A DNA stretch of 21,683 bases from Sulfurovum sp. (GTDB taxonomy: Bacteria > Campylobacterota > Campylobacteria > Campylobacterales > Sulfurovaceae), in NCBI GenBank assembly GCA_022729615.1, contig DZAQ01000009.1, positions 1 through 21,683 of the forward strand. Reading direction: 5' to 3'. The notes under the pieces were generated by a model. The model had not been told where the DNA came from. It saw only the letters and a list, made by a program, of their open reading frames with translations, and made no database searches. The number at the start of each line of letters is the position of its first letter. The first letter of the stretch is position 1. A program made the position numbers and the translations under genes. This document shows, in pieces, positions 13,814 to 21,683 of the stretch.

Positions 13814-14216
13814 TCTTTCCCTTCATTGTGGAATTATTCAAAATCATACTAGAAGATCAATTATTCTACGAAGAATTTAAAGACACCTCTAAAAACTAGA
13901 TTGCCGCGCTTCGCTCGCAATGACAAGCCCCCCCGTCACTGCGAGGCTTTGGAAAAGCCGCGGCAGTCTCTTATTGGGTTTTTGGAGCTTCATCCAAGAC
14001 CTTCAGTATGATGATATAGATTTTATCCTATATGTGCTAAGCAGACTATTAAGAATTGCATTTGGATGTATTGAGATAAAATAGAGCTTCAAAATTACCC
14101 AAACTATTACCGTAATTATGTTTTGATTGGATTGAATTACTATTAATGAAGAAAAATGAAGAGGTTGATCCAGGCTAAGCAGCCTGGAGATGAGACTAAA
14201 ACTTTAAGAGTAGCTC
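13814..14216. other. 403-bp non-coding region between mobB and the porin gene
   Basis: It contains repeat copy 4 (13886-13988) and the hairpins downstream of the porin gene (14170-14219). A possible mobB promoter on the minus strand is weak (TAGTATGAT-like -10). In 13989-14160 I see no open reading frame, RNA gene or clear structure. Confidence 0.6.
13886..13988. repeat. Dispersed palindromic repeat, copy 4
   Basis: This copy has the same orientation and architecture as copy 2: CCTCTAAAAAC at the left end, then GATTGCCGCGCTTCGCTCGCA, then CACTGCGAGGCTTTGGAAAA and GCCGCGGCAGTCT, ending in TTTTTGGAG. The two long arms are imperfectly complementary and could form a long hairpin. A run of seven C residues lies at the centre. 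Confidence 0.8.
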
Positions 14217-14219
14217 TTA
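14170..14219 (-). terminator. Two hairpins at the 3' end of the porin gene
   Basis: On the minus strand, a 6-bp stem TAAGAG/CTCTTA (14205-14219, overlapping the stop codon) is followed by AAGTTTTAG. Next comes a perfect 7-bp stem CCAGGCT/AGCCTGG with loop of 4 (14170-14187). Neither has a long T-run, but together they probably end or protect the abundant porin transcript. Confidence 0.4.
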
Positions 14220-15503
14220 GAAGTTGTATCTAGCCCACAAACGGACAGCGCTGTTATCCCAATCTTTAGCAGCATCTTCTACATCAAAATCTTGGAAGAT
14301 ATAGCCGGCAAAGAGTGTGGTGCATTTGCTGTATTTGAACTTATAGGTAAAGTCAAGTTCAGAATACTCAGCATCTGCCGGTACAACAACATTGGCTTCA
14401 ATATCAGAGAAGCTGTATGCTAGACCAAATTTACCGCCAAGCGCTGCAACTCCTGCTTTTGCCATAAATGTATCAGAGTTAGACTTGATAAAGTTTTGGT
14501 TCAAGATCATCTGAGTGTAGAGCGGTGTTTTTACATTTGTACCAAGGTTTTCTATAGCTGCAGTACCCTCATCAACTGAAGTATATGCAAGACCAAGATC
14601 AAACATACTGAGTGTAGTTCCGCCCATTACGCCAAATGCAGTTGTATCTTCTGCGCCAATATCATCAGCGCCCATGATAGTACCGCCCTGAACTCCAACT
14701 TCAAATCTATCAGTTTTATATTTTGCGTCAGCCCAAAGGATATTGATATCTTCAGACTCTAGAAGTGCCTCCGGTGCCATATACCAAGTACCTGTCAATG
14801 TAAGATTTGCAATAGAATTGTTTTGTGCAGTGATCATGAAAACACCATCATCTGCACTTACAACATCACCAAGTCCGCTTGCAGTCATCTCATCAAACTC
14901 TTGCAAATTAGTATGGTTGTTTGAACCATCTACATAGGCTCCGACCAAAGTTGTATTTGGAAGTGAAGTATTGATGATCAAAGCTGCTTCAAATGCGTTT
15001 TTGAATACATTCCAATCCTCTGAGAAGGCAAATGGAGAAAGCGCAAGCGGAAGTTGTTGACGACCTACTTTGAGTGAAGTATTGCCCATTCCATATGTCA
15101 AGTATGCCTGTGTGAATGCGCCGCCATTGAGGTTGCCATCCGCAGACTGCATAATACCTGTAACAACTTCATCCTCAAGACCCAAAGTCGCAAGACCGCT
15201 CAACTCAACGCCTGCACCTAAACCGCCGTAAATATCTTTATTCACAACAGCAAGCTGGAGACCTGCATCAGCAGCAGAGTTATTTGCAGAGAACATATCT
15301 TCTACCGGATAATCAGGAAGATTGATGACTCCGCCTCTTTTGTCAGACATTGTTTGATAGTAAAGTACAGCCTCTCCTGTAAATTCCCAACCATCAGCAC
15401 ACCCCTCAACCGCTGGCGCAGCAACAACTGGTGCCGGTGCAATATCTCCTCCTGCCATGATCATTGTCGAAGCGACAACTGAAAGCAACAATGCTTTTTT
15501 CAT
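14217..15503 (-). CDS. Major outer-membrane porin
   Basis: The 428-aa product has a signal peptide (MKKALLLSVVASTMIMA, cleavage likely before GGD), a short Ala/Pro/Val-rich segment, then alternating amphipathic strands through to a terminal ...RLWARYNF ending in Phe, the usual signature for Bam-mediated beta-barrel insertion. The segment YLTYGMGNTSLKVGRQQLPLALSPF resembles the barrel strand and constriction-loop region of Campylobacterota OprD-like/MOMP-type porins. It presumably forms a diffusion channel for small solutes. The substrate cannot be told. AAGGAGA supports the start, and a near-consensus promoter suggests high expression. Confidence 0.85.
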   Translation of the reverse strand: MKKALLLSVVASTMIMAGGDIAPAPVVAAPAVEGCADGWEFTGEAVLYYQTMSDKRGGVINLPDYPVEDMFSANNSAADAGLQLAVVNKDIYGGLGAGVELSGLATLGLEDEVVTGIMQSADGNLNGGAFTQAYLTYGMGNTSLKVGRQQLPLALSPFAFSEDWNVFKNAFEAALIINTSLPNTTLVGAYVDGSNNHTNLQEFDEMTASGLGDVVSADDGVFMITAQNNSIANLTLTGTWYMAPEALLESEDINILWADAKYKTDRFEVGVQGGTIMGADDIGAEDTTAFGVMGGTTLSMFDLGLAYTSVDEGTAAIENLGTNVKTPLYTQMILNQNFIKSNSDTFMAKAGVAALGGKFGLAYSFSDIEANVVVPADAEYSELDFTYKFKYSKCTTLFAGYIFQDFDVEDAAKDWDNSAVRLWARYNF

Positions 15504-15539
15504 TAAACTCTCCTTGAATTAATTTTTTAAACTCAGGTC

Positions 15540-15569
15540 ATTATAACTCAAAAATAAACTAAATGTCAA
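15540..15569 (-). promoter_or_regulatory. Strong sigma-70 promoter of the porin gene
   Basis: On the minus strand a perfect TTGACA (15564-15569) and a perfect TATAAT (15540-15545) are separated by 18 bp, 36 bp upstream of the porin start codon. It is the best promoter in the window. Confidence 0.8.
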
Positions 15570-15737
15570 TAGAAAAAGTACAAAAATGAATAAATTGTTA
15601 ATAAAATAAGCAAAAATTACAAATTTAGTGACAAAACTTATAATTTTTATTCTATATTGATAACTATTTTTGACTTAGTATGAGATTTTGATAAATTTTT
15701 GTGTTTATTATCATGTTTTTTCTAAAAATTTAAAGTC

Positions 15738-15765
15738 TTGCGTTAAATAGCTCCTATGTTATAAT
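15738..15765 (+). promoter_or_regulatory. Promoter of polA (extended -10)
   Basis: TTGCGT (15738-15743), a 16-bp spacer and TATAAT (15760-15765), with TG one base upstream of the -10 box. It lies 29 nt before the polA start codon. Confidence 0.6.
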
Positions 15766-15794
15766 GGTTATTATTCTTAATATTTGAGGCTCTT

Positions 15795-18494
15795 TTGAAA
15801 ACAATTACTATCATTGATACATTCGGTTTCTTTTTTCGTTCCTATTACGCGTTGCCTCCTTTGCGAAATTCGGAGGGATTTCCTACTGGCTTGCTGACGG
15901 GCTTCATCAATCTTATCGACTCTTTGCGTCGTGACCATCAGACAGATTACATCGTCTTCGCGCTCGATAGCAAGGGCAAGGGGTTTCGCAATGAACTCTT
16001 TGGCGCATACAAAGCAAACCGCCAGCCGCCTCCTGAGGATCTGGTCAAGCAGCTTCCGATCGCTATAGAGTGGATCGAAAAGATGGGATTTGCCAATCTT
16101 TCAAAAGATGGTTTTGAGGCGGATGATGTGATAGCGACTCTTACAAGTATGGCGAAGGCGCAGGGGATTCGTGTGCGTATCGTATCGCATGACAAGGATC
16201 TCTATCAGCTGATCGATGATGGCAGAGCAGTACTGGTCGATACGGTCAAAAGACGCGAAGTGGACGCTGAGGCTTGCGCGGAAAAATTTGGCGTGAAGCC
16301 TGAGGATTTTATCAATTATCAAGCCATTGTAGGTGACAGCTCCGACAATATTCCCGGTGTCAAAGGTATCGGTGCCAAAGGTGCTGCATCACTTGTCAAT
16401 GAATTTGGCACACTTGAAAATATCTATGCAAATATTTCACAAGCCGGCACCCCGCGTACCCAAAAATTGCTTCTAGAGTCAAAAGAGTCCGCTTTCCTTT
16501 CGAGGGAACTGGTTACGCTGAGAAATGATATTTTTGACAGTTGTGATATAGAGAGTTTTCATTTTGAAGACAAAAATTATTTGGGCTGTCTCACCGAAGA
16601 GTTTGAAAGATATGAGATGAAACAGGCACTCAAAAAAGCCCAGAGTGCAGCCAAAAGCGGTACGGTTGCGGCTGAATGTGCCACACCGGCGGTAACTAAG
16701 GATAGTTTGGGTTTTGAGGCGATTACTCTGGAGACAAAAGAGAAACTTGACAAGGTCATCGCAGCGATTGCCCCGGAAACAATAGTAGCATTTGATACTG
16801 AAACCACAGGGCTTGACACCAAAAGTGCTGCGATGGTCGGGTTCAGCTTTTGTATTGACGAGAAGCGCGCCTATTATGTACCCATCGGACACAACTATCT
16901 AGGGGTCGGGGATCAACTCTCTCTGGACGACGCCAAGGAGGCGCTCAAAGCGCTTTTGCGCCATAAAGTGGTCGGGCAAAATCTCAAATTTGATCTCTCT
17001 TTGCTCTATAACTACTGCGGTTTTGAAGAGATCACCCCCTTTGCCGATACGATGCTGATGGCTTGGCTCTATGATCCTGAGTCAAGAGTAGGGCTTGACG
17101 CGCTTGCAAAACGCTATTTTGACTATGAGATGAAATCATTCAAAGAGACGGTTAAGAGAGGGGAGAATTTCTCAAGTGTAGATATCGCGCAAGCGACATT
17201 CTATGCGGCTGAGGATGCATGGATGACTCGACTGCTCTATTTTTCCATCCAAAAAGCGATGGAGCTAGCCAGTAGTTTACAACTGCTTGATGTTGCAAAA
17301 AAGGTAGAGTATCCATTTATCAATCTGCTCATACGGATGGAGAATAGGGGCATCAGAGTCGATCAAGCCAAACTTATGAAACTTCAAGATGCATTGAGCA
17401 GTTCACTTGAGTCTCTCACGAATGAGATCTATACTCTCTGCGGATGCGACTTCAATATCCGATCGACGCAGCAGCTTGGTGAGGTGCTCTTCGTGAGATT
17501 GGGACTCAAAGGAGGGAAAAAGAGCAAGCTTGGCTACAGCACAAATGAGGCTGTTTTGCAGTCACTCAAAGATGCACACCCCATCATCAAAAAAATACAA
17601 CTCTATCGCGAAAATCAAAAACTTCTCTCAACCTATGTGGAGCCGCTTTTGCGATTGGCAAAAGAGAATAAACTCAGCCGTATTCACACCTCTTTTTTGC
17701 AAACCGGTACAGCGACCGGCAGACTCAGCTCAAAAGATCCGAACTTGCAGAATATCCCCGTGCGTTCAGCGCTTGGACGGAGTGTGCGGGAGGCGTTTGT
17801 CGCCAAAGAGGGATACAAGCTGGTGAGTATTGACTATTCTCAGATAGAGTTACGGCTCTTGGCGCACTTCTCGAAAGACAGGGCATTGATGGAGGCATTT
17901 GAGAAGGGTGAAGATATCCATATGGCGACGGCTGTGAAGCTTTTTGGGGAGACAAAGGCTGCTTCAAAACGAAATTTTGCAAAATCGATCAACTTTGGAT
18001 TGCTCTACGGGATGGGAAGCAGAAAGCTCTCCGATGAGCTCGGCATCACCCCCTCCGAAGCCAAAGAGATCATTCAAAACTATTTCGCATCTTTCCCGAC
18101 CGTGAAGAGCTTCCTTGAGGGGATTCAGATGCGTGTCAAAGAGCAGGGGTATGTCGAGACTCTCCTTGGAAGGCGAAGAATTTTTGACTATGAAAATGCC
18201 AATGGTATGCAAAGAGCTGCCTTCATGAGAGAGTCGGTCAATACTGTTTTTCAAGGCTCTGCTGCTGATTTGATCAAGCTCTCGATGCTTAAGATCGATA
18301 CGATGATACAAGAAGAGGGGCTGGATGCTGCGATGCTGCTGCAGATTCATGATGAGCTGCTTTTCGAGATAGAGGAGTCGCAAGTAGAGAATATTGGCAG
18401 TCGTTTTGTCTCTTGTATGGAGCATATTTTGCCGCTTGGCGTACCGCTCAAATGCTCTATAAGTATCGGTAACCACTGGGGCGAGCTGAAATAA
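15795..18494 (+). CDS. polA: DNA polymerase I with intact 5'-nuclease, proofreading and polymerase domains
   Basis: The 899-aa enzyme fills gaps and removes RNA primers. The 5'-nuclease domain spans 1-285 (FEADDVIATL, GDSSDNIPGVKGIGAKGA). The 3'-5' exonuclease spans about 308-490 and keeps its acidic residues: DTETTG (Asp334, Glu336), NLKFD (Asp400) and YAAED (Tyr470, Asp474). In the polymerase domain, motif A is DYSQIELRLL (Asp680), motif B RNFAKSINFGLLYG (Arg726, Lys730, Phe734, Tyr738) and motif C QIHDELLFE (Asp853). Many bacterial PolA proteins have lost proofreading residues; this one has not. The start is TTG, chosen because GAGG lies 5 nt upstream and the protein aligns from there. ccsBA follows 60 bp downstream. 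Confidence 0.97.
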   Translation: MKTITIIDTFGFFFRSYYALPPLRNSEGFPTGLLTGFINLIDSLRRDHQTDYIVFALDSKGKGFRNELFGAYKANRQPPPEDLVKQLPIAIEWIEKMGFANLSKDGFEADDVIATLTSMAKAQGIRVRIVSHDKDLYQLIDDGRAVLVDTVKRREVDAEACAEKFGVKPEDFINYQAIVGDSSDNIPGVKGIGAKGAASLVNEFGTLENIYANISQAGTPRTQKLLLESKESAFLSRELVTLRNDIFDSCDIESFHFEDKNYLGCLTEEFERYEMKQALKKAQSAAKSGTVAAECATPAVTKDSLGFEAITLETKEKLDKVIAAIAPETIVAFDTETTGLDTKSAAMVGFSFCIDEKRAYYVPIGHNYLGVGDQLSLDDAKEALKALLRHKVVGQNLKFDLSLLYNYCGFEEITPFADTMLMAWLYDPESRVGLDALAKRYFDYEMKSFKETVKRGENFSSVDIAQATFYAAEDAWMTRLLYFSIQKAMELASSLQLLDVAKKVEYPFINLLIRMENRGIRVDQAKLMKLQDALSSSLESLTNEIYTLCGCDFNIRSTQQLGEVLFVRLGLKGGKKSKLGYSTNEAVLQSLKDAHPIIKKIQLYRENQKLLSTYVEPLLRLAKENKLSRIHTSFLQTGTATGRLSSKDPNLQNIPVRSALGRSVREAFVAKEGYKLVSIDYSQIELRLLAHFSKDRALMEAFEKGEDIHMATAVKLFGETKAASKRNFAKSINFGLLYGMGSRKLSDELGITPSEAKEIIQNYFASFPTVKSFLEGIQMRVKEQGYVETLLGRRRIFDYENANGMQRAAFMRESVNTVFQGSAADLIKLSMLKIDTMIQEEGLDAAMLLQIHDELLFEIEESQVENIGSRFVSCMEHILPLGVPLKCSISIGNHWGELK

Positions 18495-18517
18495 ATCTTA
18501 AAGTCTATCCTTAAATT

Positions 18518-18541
18518 CTCTTTAAAGCGACTACTAAAGAG
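18518..18541. repeat. Inverted repeat between polA and ccsBA
   Basis: Perfect 7-bp arms CTCTTTA and TAAAGAG flank a 10-nt spacer, just upstream of the ccsBA start region. No T-run follows, so it does not look like a normal terminator. It could be an operator or only a weak stem. Confidence 0.35.
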
Positions 18542-18554
18542 AAAAAAGATTACA

Positions 18555-21500
18555 ATGCACGATAATTTTGTGGCTACAAGAGGTGTATGGGATATGTTGA
18601 ATAGGCTCTTTTCGATGAAGGTCGCAGTTGCGCTGATGTTTGTATTTGGAATCACGATAGGCGTGGCGACCTTTATAGAGAATGACTATGGTACACAAAC
18701 CGCGAGGGCGCTGATCTACAATGCCCGCTGGTTTGAACTGCTCCTCTTCTATTTTATCGCTACACTCCTCTATAATATAGTGCGCTTCAAATCATATAAA
18801 AACCGCCTTCCGGTATTTCTCTTTCATGCCTCTTTTTTGATCATCGCGATCGGCGCTGCCTTGACACGCTATATCGGATATGAAGGGACGATGCACATTC
18901 GTCAGGATGCTTCAAGCAGTCATATGGTTTCAGATCTCCAGACATTGCAGATCACTCTGGATGACGGCAAAGAGCAAAAGAGCTACTTCAAGCCGCTCTA
19001 TCTCTCCTCGATGACCACAAATCATTTGAGTGAATCCTTGAAGATCGGAGAAAAAAGTGTCTCTGTGGAACTTCTCGACTACCAGCCCGATGCCCAAAAA
19101 GAGATCAAGAGCGACCCGAACGGCAAAAAAATAGTTGAATTTAAACTAGTCGGTGCAAATGCAAGCGGCAAGACAGTCCCTTTGAGCGAAGGAGAGTTTT
19201 TTGATGCAGGCAGCTTCGTGATCGCATACAATACCAAGACGCAGACCGATAAGCCGCTCTTGAGTGTGAGTGACCAAAACGGCAGCTTGACGGTCGAAAC
19301 AGCATTCCCGCTCCAAACACTCAAGATGGATGACCAAACAGCGGGAGCATTGCAAGCGGGTATCAATCCGCTGCAGCAGCGCTATCTCTATCAGTTTGGC
19401 GAAAATGCCGTAGTTCTCAAATCGATTCATGAAAAGGCGGTCGTGAGATATGTCTCGGGCGGACTCAAAGCCCAAAGCGGCAAGCCTGAACTCCTTCGCC
19501 TTCGCCTAAGCAGAGACAAAATAAGTAGAGATATTGATCTCTTTGGGATAAAAGGGGCGGTTGGTGAAGAGCAGCGGATCGCGCTTGGAGATGTCACGGC
19601 GACGCTCTCATATGGTGCGAAGGTGATCCAGATCCCATTTGAGTTGAAACTGGTGAAGTTTGAGCTGGAGCGTTACCCCGGATCCATGACCCCCTCTTCG
19701 TATGCGAGCGAAGTGGTGCTGATCGACAAAGAGCAGGGGATCGAGGAGCCTTATCGCATCTATATGAACCATGTGCTTGACCATAGAAATTATCGTTTTT
19801 TCCAATCCTCTTATGATGCGGATGAGCTTGGGACGATCCTTTCGGTCAATCATGACCCCGGAACCATCCCGACTTATATCGGATATTTTCTCATGACGAT
19901 AGGGATGATTTGGTCGCTTTTGATACCAAACGGAAGATTCCAATCTCTTTTTCGCAGAGCCAAAAAACTGCAGCACGGTGCGATCGTAGCAGCATTTGTC
20001 CTTTTGGCTTCCAATTTGACTCCCGTTCACGCCGTCTCAGTAGAGGTAGATCCCAAGATCAAAGAGGAGCTATCCAAATATGACCGTACTCATGCCGGCA
20101 GATATGGTCATCTTGCACTGCAAGATATGCAAGGACGGATGAAGCCGGTCAATACCCTCTCGTTGGAAATACTTTCAAAAATTTCCGGCAAAACATCAAT
20201 CCTTGGGCTTAGTTCAGATCAGGTAATGCTCGGGATGATCACGAAGCCAAATCTCTACCAAGAGGTGGCGATGATCAAGATCGGGCATCCCAAAATCGCT
20301 CTCAAACTCGGATTGGGCGAGAATGCGAAGTATGCGAAATTTTCCGATTTTTTCATCAAAGAGAAGAATGGATACAAAATATATCAAGAGGTAAGTGAAG
20401 CCTCGCGCAAAAAACCGCTTGAGCAGAGCCAGTATGATAAGGAGCTCATCAAGATAGACGAGAGGGTCAATATAGCCTATATGGTTTATACCGGATCACT
20501 GCTGAGTATCTATCCTATACCAAATGACAAAAACAACAAATGGCTCTCTCCTGTTGACTCTATCGAAACTCTTCCAGGCAAGGAGGGCGAGATCGTCCGT
20601 CTTATTACAATGAGCTATTTTCAAAGTATTGAAGAGGGGATCAAAACAGGGAGTTGGAGCAAGGCGGATGAGGCGCTTGATACGATCGAAAAATATCAAA
20701 AATTTTACGGCGGCGAAGTGATACCGAGTGAGAGCCATATCGAGATGGAGATACGGTATAACAATCTTGGTCTCTTTGATAGGCTCGTATGGCTCTATCT
20801 CCTGCTGGGTATAATTTTGCTTCTATTTTCCTTCGCCCATATTCTCAAGCCATCATTTGATATCTCTTTGGCGATGAGAATCGCTTGGATACTTTTGATC
20901 GGCGGATTCGCGATCCATATCATAGGCTTAGGGATGCGATGGTATATCTCCGACCATGCTCCTTGGTCCAATGCCTATGAGTCGATCGTCTTTATAGCCG
21001 CTTCAACCGTGGCTGCCGGTCTATTGCTGGCGAAAGATTCACCGTTTGCTCTCGCGGGCGCAGCGCTCTTGGCAGGCATCACGATGAGCGTGGCGCATAT
21101 GAATTTTATCAATCCGGAGATCACCAATCTTGTTCCTGTGCTCAAATCCTATTGGCTGATGATCCATGTTGCGACGATTATTTCCGGAGACGGCTTCTTG
21201 GGGCTTGGCTCTATTCTCTCTTTGTTCGTGCTCATTTTGTTTATTCTTCGCAAAGAGGGGCAAGAAAATATCGACCGATCCATTGGTGAGCTAAGTTCTC
21301 TTGCCGAGATGAGCCTGATCATCGGGTTGATCTTGATGACGGTAGGCAACTTCTTGGGCGGCGTCTGGGCAAACGAGAGCTGGGGGCGCTACTGGGGCTG
21401 GGATCCCAAAGAGACTTGGGCTGCGGTGACGATCCTCATCTATGCCACAGTGCTTCATTTGCGGTTTATTCCCGCGCTCAAATCCACTTATATATTCAAT

Positions 21501-21683
21501 GTCGCTTCAGTGTGGGCATACAGCAGCGTGCTGATGACCTATTTCGGCGTCAATTACTACCTCTCCGGTCTGCACTCCTATGCAGCAGGCGATCCGATAC
21601 CTTTTCCGATGTGGGCTTGGTATAGTATCGCAGGACTTTTGATCTTGACAGCTTTGGCGGCTCGAAATAGGAAGTTTGCTTAG
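18555..21683 (+). CDS. ccsBA: Fused cytochrome c biogenesis protein CcsBA (system II haem exporter/lyase)
   Basis: The 1042-aa membrane protein joins a ResB/CcsB part (N-terminal membrane helices, then a large periplasmic region) to a CcsA part with the WWD motif WGRYWGWDP (943-951). It exports haem and attaches it to CxxCH of apocytochromes in the periplasm. Candidate haem-ligand histidines are His91 (N-terminal helix), His871, His968 and His1007. The last three keep exactly the spacing I recall for Helicobacter hepaticus CcsBA (H761, H858, H897), but the N-terminal histidine is offset by 14 and the others by 110, so the intervening region is about 96 residues longer here. The ATG at 18594 (MLNRLFSMK) has AGAGG upstream and may be the true start. 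The stop is the last base of the window. Confidence 0.95.
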   Translation: MHDNFVATRGVWDMLNRLFSMKVAVALMFVFGITIGVATFIENDYGTQTARALIYNARWFELLLFYFIATLLYNIVRFKSYKNRLPVFLFHASFLIIAIGAALTRYIGYEGTMHIRQDASSSHMVSDLQTLQITLDDGKEQKSYFKPLYLSSMTTNHLSESLKIGEKSVSVELLDYQPDAQKEIKSDPNGKKIVEFKLVGANASGKTVPLSEGEFFDAGSFVIAYNTKTQTDKPLLSVSDQNGSLTVETAFPLQTLKMDDQTAGALQAGINPLQQRYLYQFGENAVVLKSIHEKAVVRYVSGGLKAQSGKPELLRLRLSRDKISRDIDLFGIKGAVGEEQRIALGDVTATLSYGAKVIQIPFELKLVKFELERYPGSMTPSSYASEVVLIDKEQGIEEPYRIYMNHVLDHRNYRFFQSSYDADELGTILSVNHDPGTIPTYIGYFLMTIGMIWSLLIPNGRFQSLFRRAKKLQHGAIVAAFVLLASNLTPVHAVSVEVDPKIKEELSKYDRTHAGRYGHLALQDMQGRMKPVNTLSLEILSKISGKTSILGLSSDQVMLGMITKPNLYQEVAMIKIGHPKIALKLGLGENAKYAKFSDFFIKEKNGYKIYQEVSEASRKKPLEQSQYDKELIKIDERVNIAYMVYTGSLLSIYPIPNDKNNKWLSPVDSIETLPGKEGEIVRLITMSYFQSIEEGIKTGSWSKADEALDTIEKYQKFYGGEVIPSESHIEMEIRYNNLGLFDRLVWLYLLLGIILLLFSFAHILKPSFDISLAMRIAWILLIGGFAIHIIGLGMRWYISDHAPWSNAYESIVFIAASTVAAGLLLAKDSPFALAGAALLAGITMSVAHMNFINPEITNLVPVLKSYWLMIHVATIISGDGFLGLGSILSLFVLILFILRKEGQENIDRSIGELSSLAEMSLIIGLILMTVGNFLGGVWANESWGRYWGWDPKETWAAVTILIYATVLHLRFIPALKSTYIFNVASVWAYSSVLMTYFGVNYYLSGLHSYAAGDPIPFPMWAWYSIAGLLILTALAARNRKFA

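Larger units (their letters stand above)
15504..15794. other. AT-rich divergent regulatory region between porin and polA
   Basis: This 291-bp region, markedly richer in A/T than its neighbours, holds the porin promoter (15540-15569) and the polA promoter (15738-15765). In between are loose AT-rich dyads, for example TGATAAA at 15689-15695 facing TTTATTATCA at 15704-15713. These might bind a regulator of the porin, but no specific box is convincing. Confidence 0.5.

Noticed and set aside
15795..15797. Suspected N-terminal truncation of polA because no ATG is present
   Set aside because: A TTG with well-placed GAGG and a promoter starts the protein at the expected point, ahead of a normal PolA N-terminal strand.

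Overview
The window looks like a chromosomal segment of a Campylobacterota (Epsilonproteobacteria) species, probably a free-living Sulfurovum/Sulfurimonas-type organism rather than a Campylobacter or Helicobacter pathogen. The reasons are the fused CcsBA (system II) cytochrome c biogenesis protein, the metG / small Cys protein / fbp / mobB neighbourhood that I recall from Campylobacter jejuni, and a porin with a Campylobacterota flavour. Promoters often have a good -10 box and a weak -35. The genus is not proven. No rRNA, tRNA, CRISPR array, transposase or phage gene was seen.

Layout. 1-700: a Tyr-rich lipoprotein gene, then a composite palindromic repeat. 700-2984: yebC (-) and selO (+) diverge from a short shared promoter region. 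2985-5126 (+): a palindromic repeat, a small thioredoxin-fold protein, an unknown 76-aa protein, a decayed repeat copy, and a two-gene encapsulin operon (encapsulated ferritin followed by its HK97-fold shell). 5160-10847 (-): valS, a MurF-like protein lacking the ATP-binding loop, and metG. 10990-12180 (-): a secreted Tyr/Gln/Asn/Arg-rich protein with an internal duplication. 12268-13813 (-): a translationally coupled run mobB, fbp and a 63-aa four-cysteine protein. 13814-14216: a repeat copy and hairpins. 14217-15503 (-): a major porin with a near-consensus sigma-70 promoter. 15795-21683 (+): polA with all three activities intact, then ccsBA, whose stop codon is the last base of the window.

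How the genes fit together. Most are housekeeping: tRNA charging (valS, metG), gluconeogenesis (fbp), molybdenum cofactor (mobB), DNA repair and replication (polA), cytochrome c maturation (ccsBA), and a regulator or translation factor (yebC). The distinctive system is the encapsulin nanocompartment at 3929-5126. The ferritin-like protein keeps the full metal site and ends in a peptide resembling an encapsulin targeting signal. The shell gene follows 10 nt downstream, with its ribosome binding site overlapping the ferritin stop codon. A perfect 6-bp inverted repeat lies against the -10 box of this operon and could be an iron or peroxide operator. The other notable structure is a family of about 100-bp palindromic elements, four copies in 14 kb, all intergenic. 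One of them contains a second, hairpin-rich repeat.
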